Assembly: GCF_031624635.1 (NCBI RefSeq)
Contig: NZ_JAMQOQ010000005.1
Coordinates: 248,001-312,000 of the forward strand
Origin: Halogeometricum sp. S3BR5-2
GTDB lineage: Archaea > Halobacteriota > Halobacteria > Halobacteriales > Haloferacaceae
DNA: 64,000 nt
Direction of reading: 5' to 3'
In this document: positions 48,146 through 58,228 of the stretch, piece by piece
How positions within the stretch are numbered: the first letter of the stretch is position 1
Layout: every line of letters starts with the position of its first letter
The notes under the pieces: generated by a model
Database searches by the model: none
Told to the model about the DNA's origin: nothing
Seen by the model: the letters and a program-made list of their open reading frames with translations, nothing else
Made by a program: the position numbers and the translations under genes

Positions 48146-50637
48146 CCGAAATCACCCAGGCTGGCCTGCTCCTGCGGGTCGTCCGCGTCTCCGCTTCCGT
48201 CGCCGCGGTCGGTCCGTTCGCTCGCTCGCTCGAACGTCGCGTCGGGCACGTCGGCCTCGTCCTCGTCGACGTCGTCCATCGACGGGTCGCGCCGCCCGGC
48301 GGCTTCGAGGACGCTCTCGGCGGTCTTCCGCCGCCCCCGCAGGGCGGCGAGAATCACGGACTTGTCGGCCTCTCTGAGGTCGTTCCGCGTCTCGATGCCC
48401 GCCTCGAACAGGCGGCGGGCGCGCTTGCGGCCGACGCCGCGCACGCCGGCCAAGTCGAGCAGTTCGTCGCGGACGCCGTACTCGACGCGCTTTTTCGCCT
48501 CGCGGACGGCGACGACCGAGGAGAGGTCCAACTCCCCGGCGAGTCGCTCGGCCGCGCCGAGCAACCACTGCGCCGTTTCGACCTTCCCCCGGATGTCGCC
48601 CGGTCCGACGCCGTAGCGTTCGGTGATGCGGTCCTCGTCCACCTCGCGCGTCCAGTCTTCGAGCAGTCTGGCGGTCTTCAGCGCCGAGAGCCACTCCTCG
48701 AAGCGCACGTCCTCGTACTCGGAGGGGACGTTCCCGAGCAGTTCGGGTTCGCGCTCGTAACACTCCTCGGTGTAGGTCTCTCGGTCGCCCGATTTGAGGT
48801 AGAGCTGATACATATCGGGCGTGCGCGAGACGAGGTGGAACAGGCCGAGCGCCGTGGGATACGTGCGGTCCGTCTCGAGGGCTTCGACGTTCTCGTCTTC
48901 TCTTTCGCCTTCCCCTTCGTCTCCGCTCTCGCCGTCCGCCTCCGGGACCATCTCGCTGGCCCGCCGGAACCCGGCGGACTCCTCGCTCTCGGCGTCCCCG
49001 GCGTCGCTCGCCGCGCGGCGAGCCTCCGAATCGGAGACGCCGGCCAGTTCGCGGAGTTTCTCCTCGCGGTGGTCGGCCGCCCACTCCAGGCCGTCGATTA
49101 TCTCGGCGGCGCTCATCGGGTCGAGGTAGAGCCGCGAGACGGTGTGGCCGATGGCCGTCGCGGAGATGTCGTCCCCGTCGATGTCGACGAACCCGTTCAC
49201 TTCGAGGTACTGCAGGACCGTGTCGGTGACCCGCTCCAACCGGCCGGGTTCGTCGGTCTGCGTCGCGTACAGCGTTCGGTCGAGAAACTCCAACAGTCCC
49301 TCGCGGGTGTGCGCGAACCCGGAGGCGACCGTGGCCAAGAGATGCGTCCGCAGGGCGGGTTCGGCGGCGAGTTTCGAGCGGACCGGTTCGGCGTCGGCCC
49401 AGATATACCGCTCGAACAGTTCGTCGCGCGTCTCCGAGTCCTTCGCCAATAGGACGGCCTCGCCGTAGGGGTCGAGTCCGGGGCGGCCGGCCCGCCCCAT
49501 CATCTGGTGGACTTCGAGCACGTCGAGCGGTTTCATGCCGCCGAACTCGCCGTCGTAGCGCTGCCAGTCGCGGACGATGACCCGCCGACTCGGCGTGTTG
49601 ACGCCCGCCGCGAGCGTCGGCGTCGCCGAGACGGTCTTTACCAACCGGTCGCGGAACGCCTCTTCGACCAGTCTCCGATGCTCGGACGCGAGGCCGGCGT
49701 GGTGGAACGCGGCCCCCTTCGCCACGCAGTTCGCGAGGGTGTCGCTCGTCTCGGCGTCGGAGACATCACGTATCTCTTGCGCTAACTCGGCCAACTCGCC
49801 GCGCTCCTCGCCCGTGAGGTACTCCGCGGTCACGTTCTTCAGTCGCTTGGCGGCCGCCTCGGCGTTCCGCCGGGAGTTGACGAACACGAGCGAGGAGCCC
49901 TCCTCGTCGAGGGTGTCGGCGACGAGCGCCGACGTCTGCCTGTCGCCCTTCCCGACCGGAACCTCCCGCTGGGTCCCGTCGTCGAACGAGATGGCGTTGC
50001 CGTAGTGGACGCCCATCTTCAGGTCGATGGGCCGCCACTCCGACTGGACGAGCGTCGCGTCCAGCCACTCGGCCACCTCCTCGGCGTTGCCCACCGTCGC
50101 CGAGAGCGCGACCACTTGGAGGTTCGAGTTTATCTTCCGGAGTTTGCCGAGGGTGACTTCGAGCGTCGGCCCGCGGTGCGAGTCGTTCACGAGGTGCACC
50201 TCGTCGGCGACGACGCAGGAGAGGTCGCTCACCCATCCCGCGTTGTTGCGGATGAGCGAGTCCACCTTCTCCGAGGTGGCGACGATGATGTCCCTGGAGG
50301 AGAGCCACTCGCCGCTGGACTCGTAGTTGCCCGTCGAGACGCCCACGTCGACGCCGAACTCCTCCCAGCGCTCGAACTCGGCCTTCTTCTCGGAGGCGAG
50401 GGCGCGGAGCGGCACGATGTACAGCGCCTTCCCGCCCCGTCGCACGCTCGACAGCATCGCCAACTCGGCGATGAACGTCTTCCCGGACGCGGTCGGGACG
50501 GAGGCGAGGACGCTCTCGCCCTCCGTCACGCCCGCCTCCACCGCCTCGGCCTGCGGGGGGTACAGTTCCTCGATGCCCCCCGACTGCAGTCGTTCGGGCA
50601 CCCCCTCCGGCAGGCCCGGCACGTCCTCCGGTCTCAT
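48142..50637 (-). CDS. hel308: ATP-dependent DNA helicase Hel308
   Basis: 831 residues from ATG at 50637, with a strong TATA box 25 bp upstream. Superfamily 2 helicase: Walker [10 protein letters not shown] (about 46-54), DEVH box (145-148), SATVGN (about 180) and motif VI-type MGRAGRPG (about 385). A winged-helix and ratchet region follows, then a charged insert (about 545-600, Glu/Asp/Ser-rich). A C-terminal helix-hairpin-helix ([23 protein letters not shown], about 720-745) and a short tail ending QASLGDFG complete it. The tail resembles a PCNA-interaction motif (QxxLxxF). It unwinds lagging-strand template at blocked forks. Confidence 0.94.
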   Translation of the reverse strand: MRPEDVPGLPEGVPERLQSGGIEELYPPQAEAVEAGVTEGESVLASVPTASGKTFIAELAMLSSVRRGGKALYIVPLRALASEKKAEFERWEEFGVDVGVSTGNYESSGEWLSSRDIIVATSEKVDSLIRNNAGWVSDLSCVVADEVHLVNDSHRGPTLEVTLGKLRKINSNLQVVALSATVGNAEEVAEWLDATLVQSEWRPIDLKMGVHYGNAISFDDGTQREVPVGKGDRQTSALVADTLDEEGSSLVFVNSRRNAEAAAKRLKNVTAEYLTGEERGELAELAQEIRDVSDAETSDTLANCVAKGAAFHHAGLASEHRRLVEEAFRDRLVKTVSATPTLAAGVNTPSRRVIVRDWQRYDGEFGGMKPLDVLEVHQMMGRAGRPGLDPYGEAVLLAKDSETRDELFERYIWADAEPVRSKLAAEPALRTHLLATVASGFAHTREGLLEFLDRTLYATQTDEPGRLERVTDTVLQYLEVNGFVDIDGDDISATAIGHTVSRLYLDPMSAAEIIDGLEWAADHREEKLRELAGVSDSEARRAASDAGDAESEESAGFRRASEMVPEADGESGDEGEGEREDENVEALETDRTYPTALGLFHLVSRTPDMYQLYLKSGDRETYTEECYEREPELLGNVPSEYEDVRFEEWLSALKTARLLEDWTREVDEDRITERYGVGPGDIRGKVETAQWLLGAAERLAGELDLSSVVAVREAKKRVEYGVRDELLDLAGVRGVGRKRARRLFEAGIETRNDLREADKSVILAALRGRRKTAESVLEAAGRRDPSMDDVDEDEADVPDATFERASERTDRGDGSGDADDPQEQASLGDFG

Positions 50638-50660
50638 TGGCGCGGAGTAAGCCGTCACCC

Positions 50661-50671
50661 GGTTTAAATGG
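50661..50671 (-). promoter_or_regulatory. TATA box of hel308-cgi121
   Basis: CCATTTAAACC on the minus strand, 25-34 bp from the hel308 ATG. Confidence 0.5.
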
Positions 50672-50853
50672 TCGGACCCGAGAGCGTCCGGGGTGTGCGG
50701 CGGGGAGGAGGCGGTGAAGAGTGAGCGATCGCCGACCGCCGCTCCGGAGCGTACCAGTATTTCTCCCCGCGGCGCGAAGTACGAGGGGATCGTACCGCCG
50801 CCGAATCACCTAGTTAGGACCGTTCGAGGCCGGCCGATAGAGAGGTACCCACG

Positions 50854-52518
50854 ATGCACTCTTCCGATTTCCGACGACGCGATACCGACGCGAACGCCGC
50901 GGTTACCCCCCGGTCCGCGGACGACGGCGGCGGCGCGTCGACCCCGAGTTCCTCCGTCCCGGAGTTTTCGACGGACCTCCTCGTCGGAAACGCCGGATTC
51001 GACCCCGTCCGGCGTCGCTCCGGCCGCGACGGGTGGCGGAGTGCGGTTCGCGCCGCCGCGGTGACGCTCGCCGTCGTCGGCGCGATGCTGTTCGCCTCGG
51101 CGGGCGCGGCGACCGGGTCGGTGTTCGGCGTTCCGCTCCGTTCGCCGGTCGTTCTCGCCGTCGCCGCGTTAGCCGGCGTCTTCGCGCTCCGGGCGGGGTT
51201 CCTGCTCGCCTTCGGCCGGAGGGAGGAAGCGGGATGGGCGCGCGAGCGCGCCGGCGACGCCCTCGCGGTCGCCGCGCTCGTCGGCGGGTCGTCGTACGTC
51301 CTCGCGGTCGCCGCCGCCCCGTCGCCGCCGTGGCTCCTCATCGGCGTCGGTCTCGGGGTCGGAGCGCTCCTCGCGTTCGCGTACGTCCGGCCGGCGTTCC
51401 CGTGGTCGCCGAACGCGTACCGGACTCGGTTCGCCGCCTACGCTCGGCGTCTCGGCGCCCGCGAGACTCTGTTCGGCGCTCTCCTCGCGGAGGCGAGAGC
51501 GGACGCCCGCGCGGACAGCGAACTGCGCATCGCGGTCGCAGAGGCCGAGGCGGCGCTCGCGTCGGCCCGCGCGAGCCTGCGACAGGCCGACAGCGACCTC
51601 GAGATGGGACTCGCGAACGACGCGCTGTTCCACTTCTACTCGGCGAAGCGGGACCTGATCGCCGTGGACTACGCCGTCGAACTGTTGAAGGACGTCCTGA
51701 CGGAACCCGCGGTGAGCGTGACCGTGGTCGCCGACGCGGACGACGCCGAGACGGGGTCGGCGACCGACCCGGGCGGCGCGGCTCCCGCCGGAACCGCCGC
51801 GACGCCCGTCGACCTCGGCGGTCGCCTCTCCCCGCGGGCGCGCCGGTATCTCGCGTCGACCGCCACCCACGTCGTCACTCGGGTTGAGGCCGAGTTCGGG
51901 TCGAAGGACGCGCTGACCGGGAGCGTCCGCGGCCGACTCTACGACTCGAAGGGGACGGTCCGACCCGACGTCGACGTCCGCGAACTCCAGCAGGCGGCCG
52001 GGCTCGTTCAGGACCGCTGGCGGGCGGACGCCCGAACCGAGCGCACCGTCGGTCGACTGCTCAGGTTGGGAACTCTCGTCTGCCTCGCGGGGTTCGCCGC
52101 GTTGCTACTGTTGGTCACCGTCGGCGGCGCGGCGGGGGCGTTCACCCCGCTCGGCGACCTGTCGGTGGCCTCGACGCTCGCCGTCGTCGGCCTGTTCGGC
52201 CTGTTCGGGGCGCTGGCGAGCGCCCTCTTCGACCTGAAGGACATCTCCGCCGCGGGTCCCGGCCACGCGGGGTCGTCCGACCCGCCGGTCAACCGCGACC
52301 TACTGCTCGTCCGCCTTGTCGTCGGCGCGCTCATGGGCGTACTGGCCTACGTTCTCGTCACCTCGGGCGTGGTCACCGCCGTAACCGACGACCCCTTCGA
52401 CGCGCTCCTCGCGAGTCCGCTGGTCGCGCTCTCGGTGGCGTTCGCCGCCGGGTTCGTCGAACGCCTCGTCGCGGACGCGGTCGAGGAGTTCGCCGCCGGG
52501 GTGACCGGGACCGACTGA
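50854..52518 (+). CDS. haloarchaeal multi-pass membrane protein with coiled-coil middle
   Basis: 554 residues. After a disordered head (about 1-65), four hydrophobic segments (about 67-85, 95-125, 140-175, plus one) precede a soluble helical middle (about 195-405). The middle has Ala/Glu-rich coiled-coil character (ELRIAVAEAEAALASARASLRQADSDLEMG). Two to four helices follow at the C-terminus (about 410-545). I recognise no domain; the middle may mediate oligomerisation or partner binding. The N-terminus lies in the cytosol by charge. Function unknown. Confidence 0.6.
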   Translation: MHSSDFRRRDTDANAAVTPRSADDGGGASTPSSSVPEFSTDLLVGNAGFDPVRRRSGRDGWRSAVRAAAVTLAVVGAMLFASAGAATGSVFGVPLRSPVVLAVAALAGVFALRAGFLLAFGRREEAGWARERAGDALAVAALVGGSSYVLAVAAAPSPPWLLIGVGLGVGALLAFAYVRPAFPWSPNAYRTRFAAYARRLGARETLFGALLAEARADARADSELRIAVAEAEAALASARASLRQADSDLEMGLANDALFHFYSAKRDLIAVDYAVELLKDVLTEPAVSVTVVADADDAETGSATDPGGAAPAGTAATPVDLGGRLSPRARRYLASTATHVVTRVEAEFGSKDALTGSVRGRLYDSKGTVRPDVDVRELQQAAGLVQDRWRADARTERTVGRLLRLGTLVCLAGFAALLLLVTVGGAAGAFTPLGDLSVASTLAVVGLFGLFGALASALFDLKDISAAGPGHAGSSDPPVNRDLLLVRLVVGALMGVLAYVLVTSGVVTAVTDDPFDALLASPLVALSVAFAAGFVERLVADAVEEFAAGVTGTD

Positions 52519-52573
52519 GCGGCGAGCGCACCGGCGTCGTCACCGCTTTGTACGCCCTGACCGAACGGCCGGC

Positions 52574-52816
52574 ATGAAGATTCGCTACGACCGCGACACC
52601 TGCATCGGCATGTTCCAGTGCGTCGACGAGTGGGACGCCTTCGAGAAGAACCTCGACGACGGGAAGGCCGACTTGGCGGGCGCCGAAGAGGTCGAAGACG
52701 GCGTCTTCGAGGTCGAAGTTCCCGAGGACGAGGAGTTCGACGCCGAGTTCTCCGCGCGGGTCTGCCCCGTCGACGCCATCGAACTCTACGACGACGACGG
52801 CGAACAGGTCGTCTGA
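52574..52816 (+). CDS. single-cluster ferredoxin
   Basis: 80 residues, very acidic. The iron-sulfur ligands are in CIGMFQC (about 11-17) and CPVDAIEL (about 64-71). The usual second Cys of CxxCxxC is Met14, so only three cysteines remain. This implies a [3Fe-4S] or unusual [4Fe-4S] site, as in actinobacterial ferredoxins where the position is often Ala or another residue. It would carry electrons for a nearby or distant oxidoreductase; no partner gene is adjacent. Confidence 0.82.
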   Translation: MKIRYDRDTCIGMFQCVDEWDAFEKNLDDGKADLAGAEEVEDGVFEVEVPEDEEFDAEFSARVCPVDAIELYDDDGEQVV

Positions 52817-52975
52817 CCGACATCGTCTTCGCGCCACCGAAGACGAGTCGAACGCCGAGACGACAGGCCGTCTCTACCTCGATACCCCGACAGTCGTTCT
52901 ACTCCTGTCTGTTCTCTGTAGTAACGTGTTTGCACAATCGTTATGTACGCCTGAGGAGATGTGACGCCCGAGAGC

Positions 52976-53113
52976 ATGACCCGAGACACCCGCGGTCACC
53001 ACGTCGCCGAGTGGGCGGACCTCGTCGGCGAGTCCGTGCCGGACGGCGTCGTCGACGCGGCGGACCGACAGACTCCCGACCAGTGGGACGGCCGCGACGC
53101 CGACCGGCGCTGA
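52976..53113 (+). CDS. small 45-residue acidic protein
   Basis: 46 codons, ATG to TGA. TATA-like TTATGTA lies about 30 bp upstream, in a locally AT-rich stretch. The peptide has His6-His8 region (RGHHVAEWADLVGE) and an Asp/Arg-rich end (DQWDGRDADRR). No homologue is recognised. It is placed between ferredoxin and hef. Support is promoter position and typical haloarchaeal composition only. Confidence 0.45.
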   Translation: MTRDTRGHHVAEWADLVGESVPDGVVDAADRQTPDQWDGRDADRR

Positions 53114-53216
53114 CGACCGACCGACGATAGGCGCCGACGAGCACCGCCCGCGGCCGGAGATACACTTTCGCCGCGGTTCGCTAACCCTTAACCCGCATCG
53201 CGCCCAAGCGGGCCCA

Positions 53217-55682
53217 ATGGCGGCCGCAGACGACCCCTCGCACGTCGACCATCCCCTCCTGAGCCCGTCGTTCATCGAGCGACGCCTGTACCAGATTCGA
53301 CTGGCGAGCGCCGCCCGCGACGCGGACACGCTCGTCTGTCTCCCGACGGGCCTCGGCAAGACCACGGTCAGCCTCCTCGTCACGGCCGAACGGTTGAACG
53401 GCGTCGGCGGGAAGGCGCTCTTCCTCGCGCCGACGAAACCGCTCGTCCAGCAGCACGCCGACTTCTACCGCGAGGCCCTCACCATACCGGACGACGAAAT
53501 CGTCGTGTTCACCGGCGACGTGCGCCCGGACGACCGGGCGGCCCTCTGGGAGGACGCCCGCATCGTCATCGCCACGCCGCAGGTCGTCGAGAACGACCTC
53601 ATCGGCAACCGCGTCTCCCTGCGCGACGTGACGCACCTCACGTTCGACGAGTGCCACCGCGGCACGGGCGACTACGCCTACGTCTACATCGCGGAGCGCT
53701 ACCACGCCGACGCCGAACACCCCCTCGTCACGGGGATGAGCGCCTCGCCCGGCGGCGACAAGGAGTCCATCCTCGAAGTCTGTGAGAACCTCGGACTCTC
53801 CGAAGTCGAGGTGATGACCGAGGAGGACGCCGACGTCGACGAGTACACCTACGACACCGACGTGGAGTGGGAGCGCATCGACCTGCCGGACGACATTCTG
53901 GCGATACGCGACGCGCTCAACGAGGTCATCAAGGACAGATTGGAGAAACTGAAATCGCTCGGCGTGTCGAACACGACGAGTCCGGACGTCTCCCAGAAGC
54001 AGTTGAACGGGATGCGCGCGGAACTCCAGAAGCTGATGAACAACGACCAGTCGGAGGGCTACAAGGGGATGTCCACCCACGCGGAGGTGATGAAGCTCCG
54101 GCGGGCGGTCGAACTGGTCGAGACCCAATCGGTGGAGTCCGTCCGCCGCTACTTCGAACGGCAGCGCAACGCCGCGCAGTCGTCGGGGGCGTCGAAGGCG
54201 AGTCAGCGACTCGTCGCCGAACCCAAAGTCAGAGAGGCGATGCGGAAGGCCGAGTCGTTCGACGGCCTGCACCCGAAGTTCTCCCGGACCCGAATCCTCC
54301 TCGCGCAGACGCTCGGTATCGAGGGCGGCCAGCGCGTCATCGTCTTCACCGAGTCGCGCGACACCGCCGAGGCGCTCACGGAGTTCCTCTCGGCGTCGTT
54401 CGACGTGCGGCGGTTCGTCGGACAGGGCGACCGGGAGGGGTCCGACGGGATGACCCAGAAGGAACAGCAGGAGACGCTCGACGAGTTCAGAAACGGGGAG
54501 TTCGAGGTGCTCGTCTCCACCTCCGTCGCCGAGGAGGGGTTGGACGTGCCCGAAGTCGACCTCGTGCTCTTTTTCGAGCCCGTGCCGACGGCGATTCGCT
54601 CCATCCAGCGGAAGGGGCGGACCGGCCGGCAGGCCGAGGGGCGCGTCGTCGTCCTGATGGCCGAGGACACCCGCGACGAGGCGTACTTCTGGATTTCACG
54701 GCGGCGAGAGAAGGAGATGAAGTCCGAACTGCGCGACCTGAAGGGCGTCGCCGACGAGGTGGAGGAGGAACTCGACGACTCCCAGAAGGGGTTGGACGCG
54801 TTCGGCGGCGGGTCGAGCGGAGGCGACGGGGGTGCAGCAACAGAGAACCGGACGGACGCCGCCGCGGCGGGAGCGAACGGCCAGTCGGGCCTCGCGGCGT
54901 TCTCCGCGGCGGACGAGGAGGTGGCCCGCGCCGAGGACGACGGGGACGAGGACGAGGGCGACGGGGACGACTCGGGCGATACCGACGCGAGCGAACCCGA
55001 GGGAACCGTCGCCACCGCCGGACGCGACGACGACGTCGTCGAAATCGTCGTCGACCAGCGGGAACTGGACTCCGCCATCGCGAAGGACCTCTCGACGCGC
55101 GACGGCGTCGAGACTCGGTTGGAAACGCTCGCCGTGGGCGACTACGTGCTCTCGGACCGCGTCGCCGTCGAGCGCAAGTCCGTCTCGGACTTCCTCGACA
55201 CGCTCACCGGGGGCGACCGCTCGCTGTTCGAGCAGGTGGGCGACCTCTCGCGGGCGTACGCGCGCCCGCTGTTGATTCTCGAAGGTGAAGGCCTCTACGA
55301 GGAGCGGAACGTCCACCCCGGCGCCATCCGCGGCGCCCTCGCCTCCCTGGCCGTCGACTTCGACGTGAGCGTCCTGCAGACGCGCGACGAGGCGGACACG
55401 GCGGAACTGCTCCTCACCGTCGCCTCGCGCGAACAGACCGAGCGCGAGCGGTCGGTGAGCGTCCACGGCGGCAAGAGTCAGAAGACGCTCACGGAACAGC
55501 AGGAGTACGTCGTCTCCTCCATCGCCGATATCGGTCCCGTCACCGCGCGCAACCTCCTCGAAGCGTTCGGTACCGTCGAGGCGGTGATGACTGCCCGCGA
55601 GGACGACCTGCTGGACGTGTCCGGAATCGGAGAAGTCACGGCGGAGCGAATCCGGGACGTCGTCGGGTCGAGTTACGAGTAA
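53217..55682 (+). CDS. hef: Hef helicase/nuclease (XPF/FANCM family)
   Basis: 821 residues. Helicase part (about 20-500): Walker A LPTGLGKTT (43-49 region), DECH box (144-147), SASPGG (about 179), and motif VI-type QRKGRTGRQ (about 463). A long acidic, low-complexity linker (about 530-605) joins it to an XPF-type nuclease (about 605-745) with VERKSVSDFL (about 649-658). A tandem helix-hairpin-helix (about 755-815; DIGPVTARNLLEAFGTV, VSGIGEVTAERI) ends the protein. Hef processes stalled forks and branched DNA, and links to the human FANCM/XPF family. It sits 3.5 kb from hel308, which acts on similar structures. Confidence 0.95.
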   Translation: MAAADDPSHVDHPLLSPSFIERRLYQIRLASAARDADTLVCLPTGLGKTTVSLLVTAERLNGVGGKALFLAPTKPLVQQHADFYREALTIPDDEIVVFTGDVRPDDRAALWEDARIVIATPQVVENDLIGNRVSLRDVTHLTFDECHRGTGDYAYVYIAERYHADAEHPLVTGMSASPGGDKESILEVCENLGLSEVEVMTEEDADVDEYTYDTDVEWERIDLPDDILAIRDALNEVIKDRLEKLKSLGVSNTTSPDVSQKQLNGMRAELQKLMNNDQSEGYKGMSTHAEVMKLRRAVELVETQSVESVRRYFERQRNAAQSSGASKASQRLVAEPKVREAMRKAESFDGLHPKFSRTRILLAQTLGIEGGQRVIVFTESRDTAEALTEFLSASFDVRRFVGQGDREGSDGMTQKEQQETLDEFRNGEFEVLVSTSVAEEGLDVPEVDLVLFFEPVPTAIRSIQRKGRTGRQAEGRVVVLMAEDTRDEAYFWISRRREKEMKSELRDLKGVADEVEEELDDSQKGLDAFGGGSSGGDGGAATENRTDAAAAGANGQSGLAAFSAADEEVARAEDDGDEDEGDGDDSGDTDASEPEGTVATAGRDDDVVEIVVDQRELDSAIAKDLSTRDGVETRLETLAVGDYVLSDRVAVERKSVSDFLDTLTGGDRSLFEQVGDLSRAYARPLLILEGEGLYEERNVHPGAIRGALASLAVDFDVSVLQTRDEADTAELLLTVASREQTERERSVSVHGGKSQKTLTEQQEYVVSSIADIGPVTARNLLEAFGTVEAVMTAREDDLLDVSGIGEVTAERIRDVVGSSYE

Positions 55683-55753
55683 GAAAACGAAGCACGGACG
55701 AGCGACTTAGTATCTGGACGGACAGTCATCTATCTCGGATATCGTAGCAACGA

Positions 55754-55764
55754 CTATATGTTAT
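55754..55764 (+). promoter_or_regulatory. TATA box before the 110-aa ORF
   Basis: CTATATGTTAT, 22-32 bp before the ATG at 55786. Confidence 0.5.
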
Positions 55765-55785
55765 CCCAGCGTGCTTACACGATGT

Positions 55786-56118
55786 ATGAGTCCCGACCTC
55801 CCTCCCGGCGCGGTGCGGGCGTTCTACGGTACCCCGCAGCACGAGACGCGTTCGTCGACCGACGCCGAGCGGGCACGCGTCGCCTCCGTCTCGTCACCGC
55901 CCACCGACCGCGAACTCCGTTCGTACGCCGAGCGTTCCGCGTCGACGCCGACGGAGGGGAGAACGGGCACGAACTCGGACTCGGACTCCCGGCGGTCGAA
56001 CCCCGAAGAACGGCGCGCTCACGCCGACACGCTCCGTCGGCGGGCCGAACGTGAACGCACCGACGAGGAGTCCCCGGCGTCGCGCCTCGGCGCCCGGGGT
56101 ATCATGGTGCGGTGGTGA
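55786..56118 (+). CDS. small disordered protein of unknown function
   Basis: 110 residues from ATG at 55786, which is at leaderless distance from a clear TATA box. Apart from the first 15 residues (MSPDLPPGAVRAFYG) the protein is Ser/Arg/Glu-rich and predicted disordered, with a helical RRSNPEERRAHADTLRRRAERERTDEES segment. It ends GARGIMVRW. No family recognised; it may be a DNA- or protein-binding accessory peptide. Good promoter support makes expression likely. Confidence 0.5.
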   Translation: MSPDLPPGAVRAFYGTPQHETRSSTDAERARVASVSSPPTDRELRSYAERSASTPTEGRTGTNSDSDSRRSNPEERRAHADTLRRRAERERTDEESPASRLGARGIMVRW

Positions 56119-56309
56119 CGGGGTCGACGTGCCCCACTAGTACGTGACCGAACTGCCGCCCTTCGACCGAGCGGCGTCTCCCTCGGCCGACTCCGGCGGC
56201 TTCGACGACGGCGAACGCCACGGTACGGTCGCTGCGGCCGGAACCGTCGACGGGTGGGGACATCGAACGTGCGCTTCGCAGAGCGACCGAGAAAGAGGTG
56301 TAGTGCCGT

Positions 56310-57032
56310 CTACCGGTCCAGCGCGTCCAGCGCCTCGGCCGCTTCGCGGGCCGCTTGGAGGTGCGCCGTCGCCTGCTGCGGTTCCTCGGTGGCGGTCGAC
56401 CGTCGCGCGTGTTTCGTTATCGCCTGCAGGAGCGCCTCGCGCGCGCCCTGCATCGACCCGCTAGCCGAGTCCGCTCCGCTGACCGCTTCCGCCGCGGGCT
56501 CGGTCGACCCGCCCGTCGGTGCGGTCGACGACGTCCCGACGGCCGCTTCGGTTCCCGGCTCCCTCGCCGTCTGCTCGGACGCGGCGGTTCCACCGCTCGA
56601 CCCGCCGGCCCGCGCGTTCTCCGCACCCGTGCCGGACGCGCCGCCCGCGTCGGCGACTCCCGACGGTACGTCCCGTTCGGGTTCCGGCGTCGGCACCGAC
56701 TGCGCCGCCTCGCCGGTCGCCTCGCGGCCCTCCGCCGCTTCCGACGCGGCCTCGGCCGGAGCCTCCCCGGCCTCCCCGTTGGCCACCTCCGCGGCGGCGG
56801 CGTCGGCCGTCTCGGCCGCCGCGTTCGCCTGCTCGTTCTGGCAGTTCGGACAGAACTCCGTCCCCTGATAGCGGAAGATGGGCGTCCCGCACTGGTTGCA
56901 GTGCTTGTTCGTCATCGTCGCCCCCTGCAGGAGGAGTTCGCTCATCCGCTGGGTCTCCTCGCGGCGCTCCGCGTCCTTCTCGTACTTCTCGCGGAGGCGC
57001 TGTCGCTCCGCCTCTTTGTCGAAGTCGCTCAT
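56310..57032 (-). CDS. Sjogren/scleroderma autoantigen 1-like zinc-ribbon protein
   Basis: 240 residues from ATG at 57032. Charged N-terminal helix (about 1-38: DKEAERQRLREKYEKDAERREETQRMSELLLQGATMTNKHC) leads into a zinc ribbon CNQCGTPIF (about 45-53) and CPNCQN (about 62-67). This is the arrangement of the autoantigen p27-like family widespread in archaea. The centre is a long Ala/Glu/Gly/Thr linker (about 72-190), and a short helical C-terminal domain (about 195-238, REALLQAITKHAR) closes it. Function unknown; the ribbon suggests binding. Confidence 0.8.
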   Translation of the reverse strand: MSDFDKEAERQRLREKYEKDAERREETQRMSELLLQGATMTNKHCNQCGTPIFRYQGTEFCPNCQNEQANAAAETADAAAAEVANGEAGEAPAEAASEAAEGREATGEAAQSVPTPEPERDVPSGVADAGGASGTGAENARAGGSSGGTAASEQTAREPGTEAAVGTSSTAPTGGSTEPAAEAVSGADSASGSMQGAREALLQAITKHARRSTATEEPQQATAHLQAAREAAEALDALDR

Positions 57033-57226
57033 ACCTCGGCGGAGGGGACGTGCGTCGAAAAACCCACCGGGACCCGACGACTCGGCCGACCCGGCGGACC
57101 GCGTCCCGTCCCCGTCCCCGTCCCGCCCCCGTTTTCGACAGACGACGAACACTAATACGACGATAGAGCGTCGGAGGAGCCGGTTCCGAAGCGTTTAATC
57201 GGAATCCGCCGCGTCCTTTACGTGGT

Positions 57227-58141
57227 ATGACGAAAGTTAGCGTGGTCGGTGCGGCCGGGACGGTCGGCGCAGCCGCCGGGTACAATCTCGCGCTTCGGGA
57301 CGTCGCCGACGAACTCGTCTTCGTCGACATCCCGGACATGGAGGACAAGACGGTCGGGCAGGCGGCCGACACGAACCACGGCATCGCCTACGACTCGAAC
57401 ACGGAGGTGTATCAGGGCGGCTACGAGGACACGGCGGGGTCCGACGTGGTCGTCATCACCGCCGGCATCCCGCGCAAGGAGGGACAGACCCGCATCGACC
57501 TCGCGGGCGACAACGCGCCCATCATGGCCGACATCGGGTCCTCGTTGGCCGAGCACAACGACGACTTCGTCTCGGTCACCACCTCGAACCCGGTGGACCT
57601 CCTGAACCGCCACCTGTACGAGGCGGGCGACCGCGACAGACACAAAGTCGTCGGCTTCGGCGGCCGACTCGACTCCGCGCGGTTCCGCTACGTCCTCAGC
57701 CAGCGCTTCGACACGCCGGTGAAGAACGTCGAGGCGACCATCCTCGGCGAACACGGCGACGCGCAGGTGCCCGCGTTCTCGAAGGTGCGCGTCGACGGCA
57801 CGGACCCCGAGTTCACCGCCGACGAACGCGAAGAGATCCTCTCTGACCTTCAGGAGTCCGCGATGGACGTCATCTCGCGCAAGGGCGCGACGCAGTGGGG
57901 CCCGGCGACGGGCGTCGCCCACATGGTCGAGGCCATCCTCCGCGACACCGGCGAGGTGCTGCCGGGGTCGCTCGTCCTCAACGGCGAGTACGGCTACGAG
58001 GACACCGCCTTCGGCGTCCCGGTCAGACTCGGCTCGAACGGCATCGAAGAGGTCGTCGAGTGGGACCTCGACGACTACGAGCGGGAACTGATGGACGACG
58101 CAGCCGAGAAACTGAGCGACCAGTACGACGAGATTTCGTAG
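57227..58141 (+). CDS. mdh: malate dehydrogenase
   Basis: 304 residues, standard length. NAD-binding [11 protein letters not shown] (8-18), substrate-binding loop with Arg in [13 protein letters not shown] (about 80-92), [10 protein letters not shown] (about 120), catalytic His in [10 protein letters not shown] (about 172-181) with Arg from LDSARFRY. This is an LDH-like malate dehydrogenase interconverting malate and oxaloacetate in the TCA cycle. The acidic surface fits a halophilic enzyme. The ATG lies about 20 bp after TTTACGTGG-type sequence. The next gene starts about 90 bp later. Confidence 0.94.
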   Translation: MTKVSVVGAAGTVGAAAGYNLALRDVADELVFVDIPDMEDKTVGQAADTNHGIAYDSNTEVYQGGYEDTAGSDVVVITAGIPRKEGQTRIDLAGDNAPIMADIGSSLAEHNDDFVSVTTSNPVDLLNRHLYEAGDRDRHKVVGFGGRLDSARFRYVLSQRFDTPVKNVEATILGEHGDAQVPAFSKVRVDGTDPEFTADEREEILSDLQESAMDVISRKGATQWGPATGVAHMVEAILRDTGEVLPGSLVLNGEYGYEDTAFGVPVRLGSNGIEEVVEWDLDDYERELMDDAAEKLSDQYDEIS

Positions 58142-58194
58142 TCGGCGTTGGCGTTGACGTCGACGCGCCTCGGACGCGACGGCGACCACCCGTA

Positions 58195-58204
58195 TCATTT
58201 ATTG
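58195..58204 (+). promoter_or_regulatory. TATA box of the CPBP protease gene
   Basis: TCATTTATTG, 25-34 bp before the ATG at 58229; it indicates a promoter separate from mdh. Confidence 0.45.
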
Positions 58205-58228
58205 CGCTCACCCGGCGAACGGCGAGCC

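Noticed and set aside
56144-56464. 106-codon plus-strand frame after the disordered 110-aa gene
   Set aside because: It overlaps the opposite-strand zinc-ribbon gene over much of its length, has no promoter box and no recognisable domain.
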